A DNA stretch of 46,863 nucleotides from an uncultured Eubacteriales bacterium (GTDB lineage Bacteria > Bacillota > Clostridia > Oscillospirales > Acutalibacteraceae), in NCBI GenBank assembly GCA_934695425.1, contig CAKUVH010000010.1, positions 1 to 46,863 on the forward strand, read 5' to 3'. The notes under the pieces were generated by a model. That model was not told where the DNA came from, ran no database searches, and saw only the letters and a list, made by a program, of their open reading frames with translations. A program made the translations under genes and the position numbers. Positions 15,554-23,308 of this stretch are shown piece after piece; position 1 is the first letter of the stretch, and each line of letters opens with the position of its first letter.

Positions 15554-15973
15554 TTATAACTCAAATAAATAAACCAATCGATTAAATAACTCATCGGATT
15601 CAAAATTACATAGCACATTCCCCGAAAAATTATCAATCGACAAGCGTATGAAAGTGGTATGATGGTTCATATATTGTTTTATGTGGTGCGGAATATCATC
15701 GCTGCAAAAAAATTTCACAAAATTTCTTAAAACATGCTGATGACGATGTCTCAAATTTTCTATTTTGATATAGAATTTCAGTGACGCGCTGAGATGCTCC
15801 GAAAAATTTGTTGCCCGTGATTTTTCGAGTTTGTACTCGTGATATAGGGCTTCTAAATTATGTTTAACTTTCTTATCGATGGAATGATGGCCTTCAGCAT
15901 AAAATTTTGCCTCTCCTACTCCCGAAAATATAATCAGCAAAGCCGCAATGAATTTTATAAATTTCACATTCAT
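15554..15973 (-). CDS. Small secreted protein, tandem family member 2
   Basis: A protein of 139 residues; ATG 15973 follows GGAGGTGAAAAA. Signal peptide MNVKFIKFIAALLIIFSGVGEA, then a His-rich helical region (HRHQHVL) and FFCSDDIP, IKQY, TFIRLSI, FSGNVLC, ending YLFEL. It is closest to member 1: the segments from about residue 45 to 95 align without gaps and keep RATN-like, IENLR and HQHVL elements. Two Cys remain after signal removal, so one disulfide is possible. An extended -10 (TGTTACAAT) precedes it. Function unknown. Confidence 0.78.
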   Translation of the reverse strand: MNVKFIKFIAALLIIFSGVGEAKFYAEGHHSIDKKVKHNLEALYHEYKLEKSRATNFSEHLSASLKFYIKIENLRHRHQHVLRNFVKFFCSDDIPHHIKQYMNHHTTFIRLSIDNFSGNVLCNFESDELFNRLVYLFEL

Positions 15974-16018
15974 TTTTTCACCTCCGTTACATTAAAGTTG
16001 TAGACATTGTAACACAGG

Positions 16019-16050
16019 CAAAAAATAATTGCTCAAAAATATTGAGCAAT
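16019..16050 (-). terminator. Terminator after small secreted paralog 1
   Basis: Perfect ATTGCTCAA (16028-16036) / TTGAGCAAT (16042-16050), followed on the minus strand by TATTTTTTG. Confidence 0.75.
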
Positions 16051-16058
16051 TTTCAAAA

Positions 16059-16478
16059 TTATAATTCAAATGAATAAACTATACCGTTAATTGGCCTCAA
16101 GGAAGCAATAAGAATCACTATACGCCCTGAAAATCTGTTAATGTAAAAATTTGTAAAAGTAGTTGTTATGGCCGAATAATTTTTTATGGATGCCGGAATA
16201 TCACTTCTGCAGAACATATTCAACATATGAACCAAAACGTGATTATGATTTCTTCTTAAATTTTCAAATTTTCCGAAGAATTCCATTGATGCTTTAAAAT
16301 TTTCATTAATGTTGGTCGCCTTAGCTTTTTTGATTTGGTAATTAAAATAAAGCTCTGACATTTCTTCTTTAACTTCAGGGGGTAGGGGCTCAAGCGCTCC
16401 GCAACACGGTTTTAATGCTCCTATTCCTATGAATGCCGCCAATAAAACGGCAAAGAATTTCATGATTTTTAATTTCAT
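16059..16478 (-). CDS. Small secreted protein, tandem family member 1
   Basis: A protein of 139 residues; ATG 16478 follows AAGGAGGTGAAAAA. Signal peptide of about 22-28 residues (MKFFAVLLAAFIGIGA core), then CCGALEPLPPE and a helical domain with KATN, FENLRRNHNHVL, MFCRSDIP, IKNY and the C-terminal YSFEL shared by the family. It is first of the four in transcription order and directly follows the unrelated secreted gene at 16533-17165. The N-terminal ALEPLPPE resembles the ALEPEPP start of the mature protein at 18955-19779, though the rest does not align. Function unknown. Confidence 0.78.
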   Translation of the reverse strand: MKLKIMKFFAVLLAAFIGIGALKPCCGALEPLPPEVKEEMSELYFNYQIKKAKATNINENFKASMEFFGKFENLRRNHNHVLVHMLNMFCRSDIPASIKNYSAITTTFTNFYINRFSGRIVILIASLRPINGIVYSFEL

Positions 16479-16532
16479 TTTTTCACCTCCTTATTAGAAT
16501 ACATACTGTAAATCAATGCGATCGAACGATTA

Positions 16533-17165
16533 TTACACGCCTCGAAAATCCGATACATTAAATTTATACTTAGTTTCTAACGGCACTATTTCATGGACGA
16601 CAGACGCTCCGCCAAATTCCGTTTTGTAAGCAAATCCTTGATTATCAATATATATAGCATAGTAAAAATCTTTAGCGGCTTGCTCCGCGGTGACGTAATC
16701 TTTCGCGATAAAAGTATCCACATAAGATTTAGTTCCTGTAATTTCGCCTTTGGTTAAATTAACGGCATGCTGTTGTTTTTCCAAATTTTCCATATTACGG
16801 TTTAAATAGGATTGACCACCTATTAAACCTAACAATCCCGAAACAAATAATCCTGCTCCGGCCGCTAATTTATTGCGTTTTGTCGCACCGTTTTTGTTTA
16901 CGCTGCTTGGAATTAAAATCGCACCGGCAATCATGCTTCCGCAAGTTGCCAACCCTGATACGAATTTTGCATTATCGTATTTTTTGCTTTTTTTCATAAT
17001 ATCTCGTGCAAGTTGTTTATGCTGTTCGCTTAACTTTTGCAGTTCCCCGTATGAGTACACTACTTTCTTTTCGCCGCCCGGAAGATCAGTAATGTTGTAT
17101 CCCTTAGCCATACTGTTTGGTAAAACAAATAATATTGTCATAAGGGTGGATAGTAATTTTTTCAT
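16533..17165 (-). CDS. Secreted/membrane protein of unknown function
   Basis: A protein of 210 residues from ATG 17165, 7 nt after AGGAGA; a longer in-frame ATG at 17207 lies upstream of that site. N-terminal signal (MKKLLSTLMTILFVLPNSMA), a coiled-coil-like stretch (about 35-65), then two hydrophobic segments around residues 70-85 and 100-118 separated by a basic turn (KNGATKRNKL), and a soluble C-terminal half. The topology fits a membrane hairpin with domains on one side, a glycine-zipper-like arrangement. Not recognised. It heads the run of secreted small proteins and has its own sigma-A promoter. Confidence 0.72.
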   Translation of the reverse strand: MKKLLSTLMTILFVLPNSMAKGYNITDLPGGEKKVVYSYGELQKLSEQHKQLARDIMKKSKKYDNAKFVSGLATCGSMIAGAILIPSSVNKNGATKRNKLAAGAGLFVSGLLGLIGGQSYLNRNMENLEKQQHAVNLTKGEITGTKSYVDTFIAKDYVTAEQAAKDFYYAIYIDNQGFAYKTEFGGASVVHEIVPLETKYKFNVSDFRGV

Positions 17166-17223
17166 CAATAAATCTCCTGCGTTTAATTTCATTTTTTTAT
17201 TTATCAAATAATTTTACAACATC

Positions 17224-17252
17224 ATTATATCATAAATATAATGTTTTTTCAA
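17224..17252 (-). promoter_or_regulatory. Sigma-A promoter of the secreted gene 16533-17165
   Basis: Minus strand: TTGAAA (17252-17247), 17-nt spacer, TGA-TATAAT with -10 at 17229-17224. Divergent from the comM promoter; the facing -35 elements are 18 nt apart. Confidence 0.7.
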
Positions 17253-17270
17253 CTAAATTCTAAATAAGTG

Positions 17271-17299
17271 TTGAAAAAAATACCAAATTAATTTATAAT
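17271..17299 (+). promoter_or_regulatory. Sigma-A promoter of comM/yifB
   Basis: TTGAAA (17271-17276), 17-nt spacer, perfect TATAAT (17294-17299). Confidence 0.7.
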
Positions 17300-17335
17300 T
17301 AAAATAAGTTTAAAAAATAACCAGGAGAGTATATT

Positions 17336-18862
17336 ATGATTACAACTTTACACAGCATGGGCATAAATGGGCTTGAAGCCTTTACGGTGTCCATAGAATC
17401 GGATATTTCCGCCGGAATGCCTTCTTTTGAAATAGTGGGTCTTCCCGATGCATCAGTCAAAGAATCCCGAAACAGAGTCCGTGCAGCTATTAAAAATTCC
17501 GGATTTAAATTCCCGATAGCGCGCATAACGGTTAATCTTGCGCCGGCGGACGTCAAAAAAGTAGGCTCTTTATATGATTTGCCTATTTTTCTATCAATTC
17601 TTGTCTCTAGCGGTCAAATCACTTCGCTTCCAAAAAGCTCCGTATTTATCGGAGAACTTTCTTTAAGCGGCGATGTTTGCGAAGTAACGGGCGTGTTGCC
17701 GATGGTTATCCATGCCAAGCAAAACGGTTTTAAAAATATTTTCGTTCCTGAAAAAAATGCCGTGGAAGCCGCCTCGATCGCAGGAATAAATGTATACCCG
17801 CTCAAAAATATAAAAGATATAACAGATCATATTCAGCTCGGAGAAAAATTGGTTGTCCAGCCCAAAACCGATTTTGTTAAAAAGTCAAACGATTATGAAC
17901 TCGATTTTTCTCAAGTCAAAGGTCAATATACAGTCAAAAGAGCATTAGAAATCGCCGCCGCAGGCAATCATAACGTGATTCTCATTGGGCCGCCTGGTTC
18001 GGGAAAAAGCATGCTCGCAAAAAGAATCCCCGGAATATTGCCCGAAATGACGTTCGAAGAAGTTATCGAAACCACAAAAATTCATTCCATAGCCGGAGTC
18101 CTCAAAAAAGACGCTCCTCTGGTTACTGAAAGGCCGTTCAGGTCTCCTCATCATACTATTTCGGCGGCAGGACTTTCCGGTGGCGGAAGCATTCCGAAGC
18201 CCGGAGAAATTTCTCTTGCTCATAACGGCGTTTTATTTTTAGATGAACTTACCGAATTTTCCAGAGCTACTATGGAAACTCTTCGCCAGCCGCTCGAAGA
18301 AGGAATTATCACAATATCGAGAGTTCGCGGCACTTTGACATATCCATGCCACATAATGCTGATTGCTGCGATGAACCCTTGTCCTTGCGGATATTACGGC
18401 CATCCGTCCAAACCTTGTACATGCTCTCCTAACGCCATACGAAAGTATCTTTCAAAAGTTTCGGGCCCTCTTTTGGATAGAATGGACATTCATATAGAAG
18501 TTTCGCCGGTGTCTTTTGATAATCTCTCTTCAAAAGCAAAATTAGAGCCCTCTTGCAAAATAAGAGAAAGAGTCAACAAAGCCCGAGAAATACAAAGGGA
18601 AAGGCTGAAAAGCGTAGGGCTTTTGTCAAACTCTCAAATTCCTTCTCATATTTTAAGTACGGTATGTGAGCTCACAGAAGATGCAAAAAATATTTTACAA
18701 ATGGCTTTTGACAAAATGGGACTTTCCGCGAGAGGATACGACAAAATCCTCAAGATTTCAAGAACCATCGCCGACCTTGCCGATTCGGAAATTATAGAGA
18801 AAGGTCACATATGTGAAGCTATTCAATACAGAAGTTTAGACAGAAAATACTGGGGATATTAA
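17336..18862 (+). CDS. comM: YifB/ComM-family Mg-chelatase-like AAA+ ATPase
   Basis: AAA+ protein of 508 residues. The N-terminal Lon-protease-like fold (about 1-170) contains GLPDASVKESRNRVRAAIKN, then Walker A GPPGSGKS near residue 218-225, Walker B FLDELTEF near 300, sensor NPCPCGYYGHP and a C-terminal Mg-chelatase domain. ComM is a branch-migration helicase promoting integration of transforming DNA in naturally competent bacteria; in Clostridia the role is inferred. ATG 17336 follows AGGAG. Length and motifs are complete. Single gene with its own promoter and terminator. Confidence 0.93.
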   Translation: MITTLHSMGINGLEAFTVSIESDISAGMPSFEIVGLPDASVKESRNRVRAAIKNSGFKFPIARITVNLAPADVKKVGSLYDLPIFLSILVSSGQITSLPKSSVFIGELSLSGDVCEVTGVLPMVIHAKQNGFKNIFVPEKNAVEAASIAGINVYPLKNIKDITDHIQLGEKLVVQPKTDFVKKSNDYELDFSQVKGQYTVKRALEIAAAGNHNVILIGPPGSGKSMLAKRIPGILPEMTFEEVIETTKIHSIAGVLKKDAPLVTERPFRSPHHTISAAGLSGGGSIPKPGEISLAHNGVLFLDELTEFSRATMETLRQPLEEGIITISRVRGTLTYPCHIMLIAAMNPCPCGYYGHPSKPCTCSPNAIRKYLSKVSGPLLDRMDIHIEVSPVSFDNLSSKAKLEPSCKIRERVNKAREIQRERLKSVGLLSNSQIPSHILSTVCELTEDAKNILQMAFDKMGLSARGYDKILKISRTIADLADSEIIEKGHICEAIQYRSLDRKYWGY

Positions 18863-18866
18863 AATT

Positions 18867-18909
18867 AAAGTAAACATGCTTGATAAAAGTGTGTTTACTT
18901 TTTATTTTT
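18867..18909 (+). terminator. Terminator after comM
   Basis: AAGTAAACA (18868-18876) pairs with TGTTTACTT (18892-18900), followed by TTTTATTTTT. The T-tract runs directly into an extended -10 (TGTTATAAT, 18909-18917) for the next gene. Confidence 0.8.
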
Positions 18910-18954
18910 GTTATAATATTGATGATAATTTTATAAATATGAAAGGAAATGCTT

Positions 18955-19779
18955 ATGAAATTGAAATTTTTTATTATAATTTTTGCTTTTTTATTTTCAG
19001 TTTTCGGTATGCAGAATCACAGCGCATGCGCGTTAGAACCCGAACCTCCAAGAAGATACATAAAATGCGAAATGAATAGCGAAGAATGCTCTCTCGATGA
19101 ACTATACAAAAAATCAACGTACTTGTGGTCGGATATAAATCAAATCATTCTGGGAATGATTGTTAATTGCATAAAAGAGAACAACAAAAATACCGCCACC
19201 AGACTTTATGCATTCGTTCGGGAAATGTGCGTTTGGAGGGTAAGTAAAGCAACTTTTACAGTTGAATGCAGAAATTTTTTTGACATGGTAGATTATGCCA
19301 GATTGCATTTTGTGAATGATTATTTGCCTAAAGTAAGCGTCAAAGACAGGTTCTTTAAAAGAATGTCATTTTCTGACTATGAATATTCTCTTGCGAAAAG
19401 CGACATTAAATTAGCCAAGTCCCATTTAAAAATAACGTATATTCCCGAGGATTTTCTTATAAATCTTTTAGGATCCGATAATTTTTTAAGATACAAAAAA
19501 GATGTCGAAACTATCCAAGAAAAAATGGCGGCGCTAAATTGTTTAAAAATAAAAATTCAAGAAAAATTGGTAGAAAATGTTTATAAAAAACATAAAAGAG
19601 ATAGAATCAGTTTCTCGGCTGCTGCGATGGAGCTTCAAAAAGAATTGTCCGAAACGCCCACCTATCAGGAACTGTCTGCGGTTCTCAAAAATAAAAACAG
19701 ATTCATAGAAAAGCTCTATTCTCTCGGCAATTCGAGGTTTGAATTTGTTCCTATGTTTAATTTTGAAGGTTTTCAATGA
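18955..19779 (+). CDS. Secreted helical protein of unknown function
   Basis: A protein of 274 residues from ATG 18955, 7 nt after AAGGA; an in-frame ATG two codons earlier (18949) is less well spaced. Signal peptide of about 26 residues ending near CALEPEPP, followed by a helical mature protein with five or six Cys in the first 100 residues (CEMNSEECSL, MIVNCI, REMCVW, VECRNF) and a coiled-coil-like second half. Not recognised. The ALEPEPP mature N-terminus is like that of the small secreted protein at 16059-16478. The spread of cysteines suggests disulfides after export. Confidence 0.75.
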   Translation: MKLKFFIIIFAFLFSVFGMQNHSACALEPEPPRRYIKCEMNSEECSLDELYKKSTYLWSDINQIILGMIVNCIKENNKNTATRLYAFVREMCVWRVSKATFTVECRNFFDMVDYARLHFVNDYLPKVSVKDRFFKRMSFSDYEYSLAKSDIKLAKSHLKITYIPEDFLINLLGSDNFLRYKKDVETIQEKMAALNCLKIKIQEKLVENVYKKHKRDRISFSAAAMELQKELSETPTYQELSAVLKNKNRFIEKLYSLGNSRFEFVPMFNFEGFQ

Positions 19780-19869
19780 TTTTGTTTAAAAATTTTTCTT
19801 TTCATTTTTTTTATTGTATGATAGAATTTAAGCATTGCTTAAATTATGCTAAATATCAGGAGGTAAAAA

Positions 19870-21279
19870 ATGTTCGACATAAATTTAGCACTTGAAGAAA
19901 TTAATAACTTCATCTATATTTACATACTTGTCGCTCTGCTCATAGTATGTGGATTCTATTTTACTTGCAAATCAAAATTTGCTCAGATTAGGTTTTTCCC
20001 GGATTCCATTAAATTCCTTTTGGACAAATCTTCCGGAAAGAAAGTATCTTCATTTCAGGCACTGATGGTGTCCACGGCCACAAAAGTAGGCACGGCTAAT
20101 ATAGCCGGTGTGGCAACTGCCATCGCCGTTGGCGGCCCGGGAACGATATTTTGGATGTGGGTTATGGCAATAATCAACTCAGCATCTTCCATGGCAGAAG
20201 CTACCCTGGCTCAAATTTATAAGAGAAAAGACGAAAAAAATGACTCTTTCGTCGGTGGCCCGGCGTACTACATGGATCGAGCACTCGGAAAGAAAAAACT
20301 TGGCACTTTGTTTTCGTGTTTATTTTTAGTTTGCTTTTTGATTGGCTTCAATTCTTTCCAAGCAAGCAACATGTCCACGGCTTTGACCTATTATATCCCG
20401 GGATATTTTCACACAGTTTGGCCATATGTAGTGGCATTAGTGTTTGCGGTTTTGGTTGCGTGCGTTGTTTTTGGAGGAATACATAGAATAAGTTTCGTAT
20501 CATCTTATTTGGTTCCGATCATGGCATTGGGGTATATCTTAATGGGACTGTACATAATAATCACAAACATAACTCATGTCCCGGCAGCACTTCGTGCTAT
20601 AATTTCAAGCGCATTTAATTTGAGGTCAATTTTCGGCGGAGTAACCGGCAGCGTGTTGATAATCGGTATAAAGCGCGGACTCCTTTCCAACGAAGCAGGA
20701 ATGGGCAGCGCACCAAACGCCGCAGCAACAGCAGACGTTTCTCACCCCGCAAAACAAGGAATAGCTCAAATTCTTGCAGTTTGCATAGATACAATTTTGA
20801 TTTGTTCCATATCAGCTTTCATGTTGCTCCTATCAAATGCGGATTTGCGTTCGGGAGAAATCGGAATGCCCTTGATGCAAGAAGCCATAAGCTTACAGCT
20901 CGGCGACTGGGGAGTTCACTTCATAACGATATCAATAGTAACATTCGCATTCTCGGCAATAGTTGGAAACTTCGGTATCTGCGAAACCAATATGTACTTT
21001 ATAACTAAAAATCAAAAAATAATAAAAGCAATACGAATCATTTCAATTTTGCCCGTTGCATTAGGTTGCTTGGCAGGAATCCTCAACCCGATGATAGCTT
21101 GGAATCTTGCAGAAGTAACAATGGCTTTCATTGCATGTTTGAATATAATCACGATTCTTCTCCTTTCAAATCGTTATTTTGTATGCCTGAAAGATTACAT
21201 CGAGCAAAGAAAACTCGGCAAAGATCCTGTGTTTAACGCTCCCGCTTGCGGAATTAACGACACAGACCTTTGGAAATAA
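19870..21279 (+). CDS. AGCS-family sodium/alanine (glycine) symporter
   Basis: Amino acid:cation symporter of 469 residues with about 10-11 membrane helices. Family signatures: GTANIAGVATAIAVGGPGTIFWMW, the SFVGGPAYYM segment, and GLLSNEAGMGSAPNAAATADV. It imports alanine or glycine with Na+ (or H+); exact substrate cannot be read from sequence. ATG 19870 follows AGGAGGTAAAAA. Monocistronic with a strong terminator. No glycine riboswitch is present in the 90-nt leader. Confidence 0.93.
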   Translation: MFDINLALEEINNFIYIYILVALLIVCGFYFTCKSKFAQIRFFPDSIKFLLDKSSGKKVSSFQALMVSTATKVGTANIAGVATAIAVGGPGTIFWMWVMAIINSASSMAEATLAQIYKRKDEKNDSFVGGPAYYMDRALGKKKLGTLFSCLFLVCFLIGFNSFQASNMSTALTYYIPGYFHTVWPYVVALVFAVLVACVVFGGIHRISFVSSYLVPIMALGYILMGLYIIITNITHVPAALRAIISSAFNLRSIFGGVTGSVLIIGIKRGLLSNEAGMGSAPNAAATADVSHPAKQGIAQILAVCIDTILICSISAFMLLLSNADLRSGEIGMPLMQEAISLQLGDWGVHFITISIVTFAFSAIVGNFGICETNMYFITKNQKIIKAIRIISILPVALGCLAGILNPMIAWNLAEVTMAFIACLNIITILLLSNRYFVCLKDYIEQRKLGKDPVFNAPACGINDTDLWK

Positions 21280-21287
21280 TTTAAAAT

Positions 21288-21315
21288 CCCGGCCATTTGT
21301 TATGGCTGGGTTTTT
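21288..21315 (+). terminator. Terminator after the AGCS symporter
   Basis: CCCGGCCAT (21288-21296) pairs with ATGGCTGGG (21302-21310, one G-U), then TTTTT. Confidence 0.85.
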
Positions 21316-21367
21316 ATTATAATTTATTAAAAATTTATATAAAATTATTATATTATCAAAATAAATA

Positions 21368-21397
21368 TTGACATATATCACAAAAAAATTATATACT
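21368..21397 (+). promoter_or_regulatory. Sigma-A promoter of the repeat/LRR orphan
   Basis: Perfect TTGACA (21368-21373), 18-nt spacer, TATACT (21392-21397). Confidence 0.7.
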
Positions 21398-21442
21398 AAA
21401 CCCATAATCATTTTAAGTAGTAGTAATAAGGGAGGAATTATT

Positions 21443-22942
21443 ATGGCAGAAGAGTATGTGGGAGGAGATATAAAAAAGATTAAGATTCCGGAGCTTAAAC
21501 CCGATTCAGATCTTAACGGTATCAAAAAATGGGGAAAAGAAGCGTGGGAATTTTTAGAAAACTTAAAACATAAAAACGGGAAAAGTACCAGTGAGTACAA
21601 CAAAACTCTGGAAAGGCTAAAAAAAATTTTAACAAATTCAGGATCTAGTCCTGAAAATGGAGGGTATTTTTCTAAATTCCATGGAAATAAAGATTTATTC
21701 GTTAAAGAACTAGAAAAGTATATTAAAAAAGGTAAAGACAAACAACGAAAAAAGAAAATAGAAGGACTGTTGAAACACTATAAAGAAAAAGTGGCTACGC
21801 GAATAACATATTGTATTGACTACAGTGGAGAAAATAAAAATATAGCTAACATAAAAGTTCCTGAGTTTGAAAATGAAGAGGGGATAATGAACTGGGGAGC
21901 GAAAGCGTGGGAATTTCTACGTGCTTTGAAATCCAGAGATGAAGAAGGCGTGGACACATATAATACACTTATAAAAAACTTAGAAAAAATTTTGACAGTG
22001 GTAGACATGGGACCTGAAACCGGAACTTATTTTATGAAACATAATGTAGGGCAGGAAGATTTATTTTCCAAAGAATTAAAAAATTACATTGAAAATGGAA
22101 CGAATTTAGCCCGACAAGAGAAAATAGAAGATCTGAGAAAGTATTATAAAGACACTATACTTAAGGAACAAGCAGACCTTATCATGAGTAATAATGCACA
22201 GCTGTCAGATAACAAAGACGGCAGAGGTTTTACAGGTATGAAGGTTATAATTCTTCGCGGAGAGGCGTGGAAAAATGTTAAGTTGCCTGAAGGTAAGGAT
22301 GAAGGACCTTTTCAAAATCTCACATCTTTAAAAAGATTGGTTTTAGGCCCTGAAGTAAAAGAAATAGGGCCGAATTGTTTTAAGGGTTGCAAAAATCTAA
22401 AAACAATAGAAGTTGAGGGCCCCGGAGATGCTATAGTGGTAGGTGAAAACGCCTTCAATGGTTGTGAAGTGACTAAAGTAAAGGGCGACAAAGAGAGAAC
22501 CAAAAATTTATGTGATATTATGAAAAAAATATTAGCGGGTAAAAACGGAACTATAGGTTCCGCTGAATCCAAATCCGCAAGAAAGCCGGCGAAAAAAGAT
22601 GTTAAAAATAGTGGATCAAATAAAAAGAAAACTGCAAATCCTGCTTTGTCATCTGATTCCCGCAAATCTACAGAGAATCCGGCGAAAAAAGATGTTAAAG
22701 ATAGTGGATCAGATAAATCAAATGTATTAGAACAGTTACCCGATAAAAAGAAAACTGCAGATCCTGCTTTGTCATCTGATTCCCGCAAATCCACAGAGAA
22801 TCAGGCGAAAAAAGATGTTAAAAATAGTGGATCAGATAAATCAAATGTATTAGAACAATTATCCAATAAAAGGGAAAATGTAGGTTTTGGTTTGTTATCA
22901 TCCAAGCTCAAATCCGTGCAAAAATTCGCAAAAAAATCATAA
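21443..22942 (+). CDS. Orphan protein: duplicated N-terminal domain, LRR-like segment, repetitive basic tail
   Basis: A protein of 499 residues from ATG 21443 (GGGAGG upstream); a longer in-frame start at 21368 would overlap the promoter. Two tandem copies of a domain of about 120 residues (roughly 10-130 and 135-255) share the pattern KKWGKEAWEFL / MNWGAKAWEFL, a Leu-x-x-ILT turn, a GGYF/GTYF motif, DLF-KEL and a final coiled helix. Next comes a BspA-like leucine-rich stretch (FQNLTSLKRLVLGPEVKEI, CFKGCKNLKTIEV; about 290-355). The tail (about 380-499) consists of Lys/Ser-rich repeats with PALSSDSRKSTEN and AKKDVKNSGS. No signal peptide. Domain make-up suggests protein-protein interaction; function unknown. 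Confidence 0.8.
   Translation: MAEEYVGGDIKKIKIPELKPDSDLNGIKKWGKEAWEFLENLKHKNGKSTSEYNKTLERLKKILTNSGSSPENGGYFSKFHGNKDLFVKELEKYIKKGKDKQRKKKIEGLLKHYKEKVATRITYCIDYSGENKNIANIKVPEFENEEGIMNWGAKAWEFLRALKSRDEEGVDTYNTLIKNLEKILTVVDMGPETGTYFMKHNVGQEDLFSKELKNYIENGTNLARQEKIEDLRKYYKDTILKEQADLIMSNNAQLSDNKDGRGFTGMKVIILRGEAWKNVKLPEGKDEGPFQNLTSLKRLVLGPEVKEIGPNCFKGCKNLKTIEVEGPGDAIVVGENAFNGCEVTKVKGDKERTKNLCDIMKKILAGKNGTIGSAESKSARKPAKKDVKNSGSNKKKTANPALSSDSRKSTENPAKKDVKDSGSDKSNVLEQLPDKKKTADPALSSDSRKSTENQAKKDVKNSGSDKSNVLEQLSNKRENVGFGLLSSKLKSVQKFAKKS
22589..22870 (+). repeat. In-frame tandem repeats in the tail of the LRR orphan
   Basis: Three copies beginning with GCGAAAAAAGATGTTAAA at 22589, 22682 and 22805; periods 93 and 123 nt. 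The first unit lacks 30 nt (codons for DKSNVLEQLP) present in the others; the third is truncated. High DNA identity indicates recent expansion by slippage or recombination. Confidence 0.9.
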
Positions 22943-22948
22943 AACAAA

Positions 22949-22982
22949 GACCCGACTGCCGATCAAAGCAGCGGGTCCTTTA
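22949..22982 (+). terminator. Terminator after the LRR orphan
   Basis: GACCCG (22949-22954) / CGGGTC (22972-22977) plus CTGC/GCAG inside, with one bulged A, followed by a short T-rich stretch. Confidence 0.75.
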
Positions 22983-22988
22983 ATTTGC

Positions 22989-23022
22989 AAAAAAATTCCC
23001 GGAGCAATAAATTGCACCGGGA
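22989..23022 (-). terminator. Terminator after tRNA-Leu (minus strand)
   Basis: TCCCGG-A-GCAA (22997-23007) pairs with TTGC-A-CCGGGA (23012-23022); on the minus strand it is followed by T7. Confidence 0.8.
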
Positions 23023-23087
23023 GTTAAAAGATAGTTGTGAGACCACGCAAAGATTCAGATCAATAACGAAAATCCTCTCGCGCAGTC

Positions 23088-23172
23088 TGGTACGGGTGAC
23101 AGGACTCGAACCTGCACAGCTCTCACCACCAGGACCTAAACCTGGCGCGTCTACCAATTCCGCCACACCCGC
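23088..23172 (-). tRNA. tRNA-Leu (TAG)
   Basis: Minus strand starts GCGGGTG (23172 down) pairing with CACCCGT near the 3' end, with encoded CCA at 23090-23088. The anticodon TAG (23138-23136) sits in the loop ttTAGgt. It has the long variable arm of class II tRNA (tggtgagagctgtg). Confidence 0.95.
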
Positions 23173-23308
23173 GTTTCTTCTTTGCACTATTATTCTACAC
23201 CATATCAAAAAAAATTACAATACAAATATTTATAAATCTATATAAAAATTTCTAAATATATGGTAGAATATAAATTAGGCCTTTAAAAAACTGTAAGGAG
23301 ATGATATA

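Noticed and set aside
14510..16050. Repeated ATTGCTCAA hairpins considered as a CRISPR array or REP-type elements
   Set aside because: They occur once after each paralog at gene-length spacing, act as terminators by position and T-run, and there are no short regular spacers or cas genes.
21166..21741. 191-codon minus-strand open frame across the symporter end and the LRR orphan start
   Set aside because: It crosses two convincing plus-strand genes and a terminator, has no ribosome binding site, and its Ser/Phe/Leu-rich product is typical of antisense shadow translation.
22312..22794. 160-codon minus-strand open frame with repeated VDLRESDDKAG units
   Set aside because: The repeats are only the reverse complement of the tail repeats of the plus-strand LRR orphan; no start signals.
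22589..22870. Tandem repeats considered as CRISPR
   Set aside because: In-frame coding repeats with unequal 93 and 123-nt periods inside one ORF; no unique spacers.
23173..23308. Search for an M-box magnesium riboswitch before corA
   Set aside because: The gap is only 136 nt, AT-rich and without the conserved M-box stems or terminator.
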